DNA from: Streptomyces sp. TRM68416
Lineage (GTDB): Bacteria > Actinomycetota > Actinomycetes > Streptomycetales > Streptomycetaceae
Reading direction: 5' to 3'
DNA length: 64,000 nt
Assembly (NCBI RefSeq): GCF_014596915.1
Contig: NZ_JACVWU010000003.1
Coordinates: 124,001-188,000 of the forward strand
Below are positions 62,758 to 64,000 of the stretch, one piece after another. Position numbers and translations under genes: made by a program. The notes beneath the pieces are model-generated. The model ran no database searches, was not told where the DNA came from, and saw nothing but the letters and a program-made list of their open reading frames with translations. The stretch's first letter is position 1; each line of letters starts with the position of its first letter.

Positions 62758-64000
62758 CGGCGCACCTCCCGCGCCCGTCCGGCCGCGGCTGCGACCCGGC
62801 TCACCGACCGTTCCGCCCGCTCGGTGAGGTCGACGACCGTTGCCAGGCGGTCCACGGCCTCCGGGATCTCCCAGTCGTCCCGGCGCAGCGCGGCCAGGGC
62901 TTTGGCGGGGGCGACCAGGAGGTCGGGGGTGCCGGTTTCGAGGGCGCGGATCAGGACGGCCCATCCGGCCTCCCAGCGTTCGCGCCGGGGCCGCGCTCCC
63001 ACGGCGGCGACCACCGCCTCCAGCGCGGCCTGGCGCTGGTCGCCCCGCTGCGGCAGCTCGGCGGAGGACGGGTCGGCCAGGAGGGATTCCGGGTCGGGCA
63101 GGTCCATACGGTCGAGGTGGGCGAGGAGTTCGAGTCCCGGTCCGTCGCCCACCGCGCCGCGTACCAGCAGGGCCAGCACTTCCCGGGAGACGGAGGCGGC
63201 CGTGCCGAAGGCCAGCAGGGTCAGCGCGGCTTCCCAGCTCCGGGGCGACGGCCAGGCGCCGCCGCGCCGCGCTTCGGTGCTGGGCAGCCGGTGGATCAGC
63301 GTCGGCCGGGCCTTCAGGAAGTCGCAGACCGCGCGCCGGGCGAATTCCACCGCCTCCGGCAGCCGTTCCGGCCGCAGCTGGGGCAGCTCGGCCCGGGGCC
63401 AGACGCCGCCAAGACCGCGCACCACCACGTCCTGGTCGTGCACCCAGTACAGGTGGACGAACCGGTTGGCCAGCGGCGGGCTCAGCTCCCAGCCGTCCGC
63501 GGCCGAGGCACGCGGGTTGGCGGCGGCCACGATCCTTACCCCGGGCGGCAGTTGGAGGGCGCCGACCCTCCGCTCCAGCACCACTCGGAGCAGCGCGGCC
63601 TGGACGGCCGGGGTGGCGGTGGACAGTTCGTCCAGGAAGAGCAGCCCGCGCCCCGCCCGGACGAGTTCCACGGCCCATTGCGGCGGCGCCATCGGCACCC
63701 CCTGCACCGCGGGGTCGTCGCCCACGACGGGCAGCCCGGAGAAGTCGGTCGGCTCGTGGACGCTGGCGATCACGGTCGTCAGCGGCAGATCGAGGGAGGC
63801 GGCGAGCTGCGTGAGGGCCGCGGTCTTGCCGATGCCCGGCTCGCCCCAGAGCAGCACGGGCAGGTCGGCCGCGACGGCCAGGGTGAGCGCTTCGAGCTGC
63901 TCGTCGGGGCGTGGCTCGGTGGTCGTGGTCCGAAGGAGCGTCAGAAGGTCATCGGCTACGTCGAGTTGGGCGCCGGTCGCCGAGGGGGCGCACGGCAGAA
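62754..64000 (-). CDS. MoxR-like AAA ATPase, 5' end beyond the window
   Basis: At least 414 residues. Walker A is LLWGEPGIGKTAALTQ, Walker B LLFLDELSTA, and the sensor segment is IVAAANPRASAADGWELSPPLANRF. The frame stays open to base 64000 (LPCAPSATGAQLDVADDLLTLLR), so the start lies outside; the GTG near 63857 is internal. Together with the VWA protein it is probably a two-gene unit. The C-terminal half is helical and specific to this subgroup. Confidence 0.88.
   Translation of the reverse strand, partial: LPCAPSATGAQLDVADDLLTLLRTTTTEPRPDEQLEALTLAVAADLPVLLWGEPGIGKTAALTQLAASLDLPLTTVIASVHEPTDFSGLPVVGDDPAVQGVPMAPPQWAVELVRAGRGLLFLDELSTATPAVQAALLRVVLERRVGALQLPPGVRIVAAANPRASAADGWELSPPLANRFVHLYWVHDQDVVVRGLGGVWPRAELPQLRPERLPEAVEFARRAVCDFLKARPTLIHRLPSTEARRGGAWPSPRSWEAALTLLAFGTAASVSREVLALLVRGAVGDGPGLELLAHLDRMDLPDPESLLADPSSAELPQRGDQRQAALEAVVAAVGARPRRERWEAGWAVLIRALETGTPDLLVAPAKALAALRRDDWEIPEAVDRLATVVDLTERAERSVSRVAAAAGRAREVRR

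Overview
The window is a 64 kb piece of a very GC-rich actinobacterial chromosome, almost certainly Streptomyces. Supporting signs are dense GTG/ATG starts with purine-rich ribosome binding sites, many 4-bp stop/start overlaps, XRE-DUF5753/DUF397 regulator pairs, type II polyketide genes, F420-type oxidoreductases and the intergenic repeat GCGCAGTTCCCCGCGCCCCT. From memory, the arcA-argF and murA-like-acnA stretches resemble the S. coelicolor SCO597x-SCO5999 region, so this looks like core chromosome carrying two biosynthetic inserts.

Layout. 1-5189 is the end of an actinorhodin-like type II PKS operon: chain length factor, no ACP where one is expected, didomain aromatase/cyclase, acyl-CoA carboxylase beta and epsilon subunits, and an ActIV-like metallo-beta-lactamase-fold cyclase. 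After a mosaic repeat block come a SepF-like protein, an ATPase and a MazG-like hydrolase (5639-7613), then a hypothetical protein.

8617-21516 is the most interesting part, a probable phosphonate or phosphonopeptide gene cluster. It has a PEP mutase with an intact EDK-x5-NS signature, a class I aminotransferase, two ATP-grasp ligases, an MFS exporter and a LuxR-type regulator. They are preceded by an overlapping operon for a 2-oxoglutarate dioxygenase, a fused FAD/Fe-S 2-hydroxyacid dehydrogenase, a fumarylacetoacetase-family enzyme and a TauE/SafE exporter. No phosphonopyruvate decarboxylase is present in the window, so transamination to phosphonoalanine and amide ligation is the simplest reading.

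21618-32961 holds a GNAT protein, an F420 LLM oxidoreductase, the Hen1-Pnkp RNA repair pair, a diverged NAD kinase-like gene with a frameshifted SPFH gene, arcA, argF and an RsbW-like ATPase. 33266-43832 carries a split aminobenzoyl-CoA-type aromatic catabolic locus: enoyl-CoA hydratase, a monooxygenase/OYE fusion, CoA ligase, PaaX regulator, acyl-CoA dehydrogenase and RidA. The sulfate activation operon cysC-cysD-cysN sits inside it.

43938-48693 is an accessory stretch: secreted protein, a bldA-type TTA-containing regulator pair, a membrane PASTA-like protein, a DinB-like protein, a GNAT gene with a nonsense codon, and a DUF4236 peptide. 48758-53214 is an HTH-MurA fusion followed by aconitase. 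Both genes carry the same ATCTC-N6-GAGAT palindrome upstream, and a probable iron box precedes aconitase.

From 54361 a hemicellulose locus follows: acetyl xylan esterase, an ABC importer without ATPase, a GH39 xylosidase and YesL, with LacI-type and CGAAA-N-TTTCG operators. The window ends in a MoxR/VWA pair that runs off the right edge.
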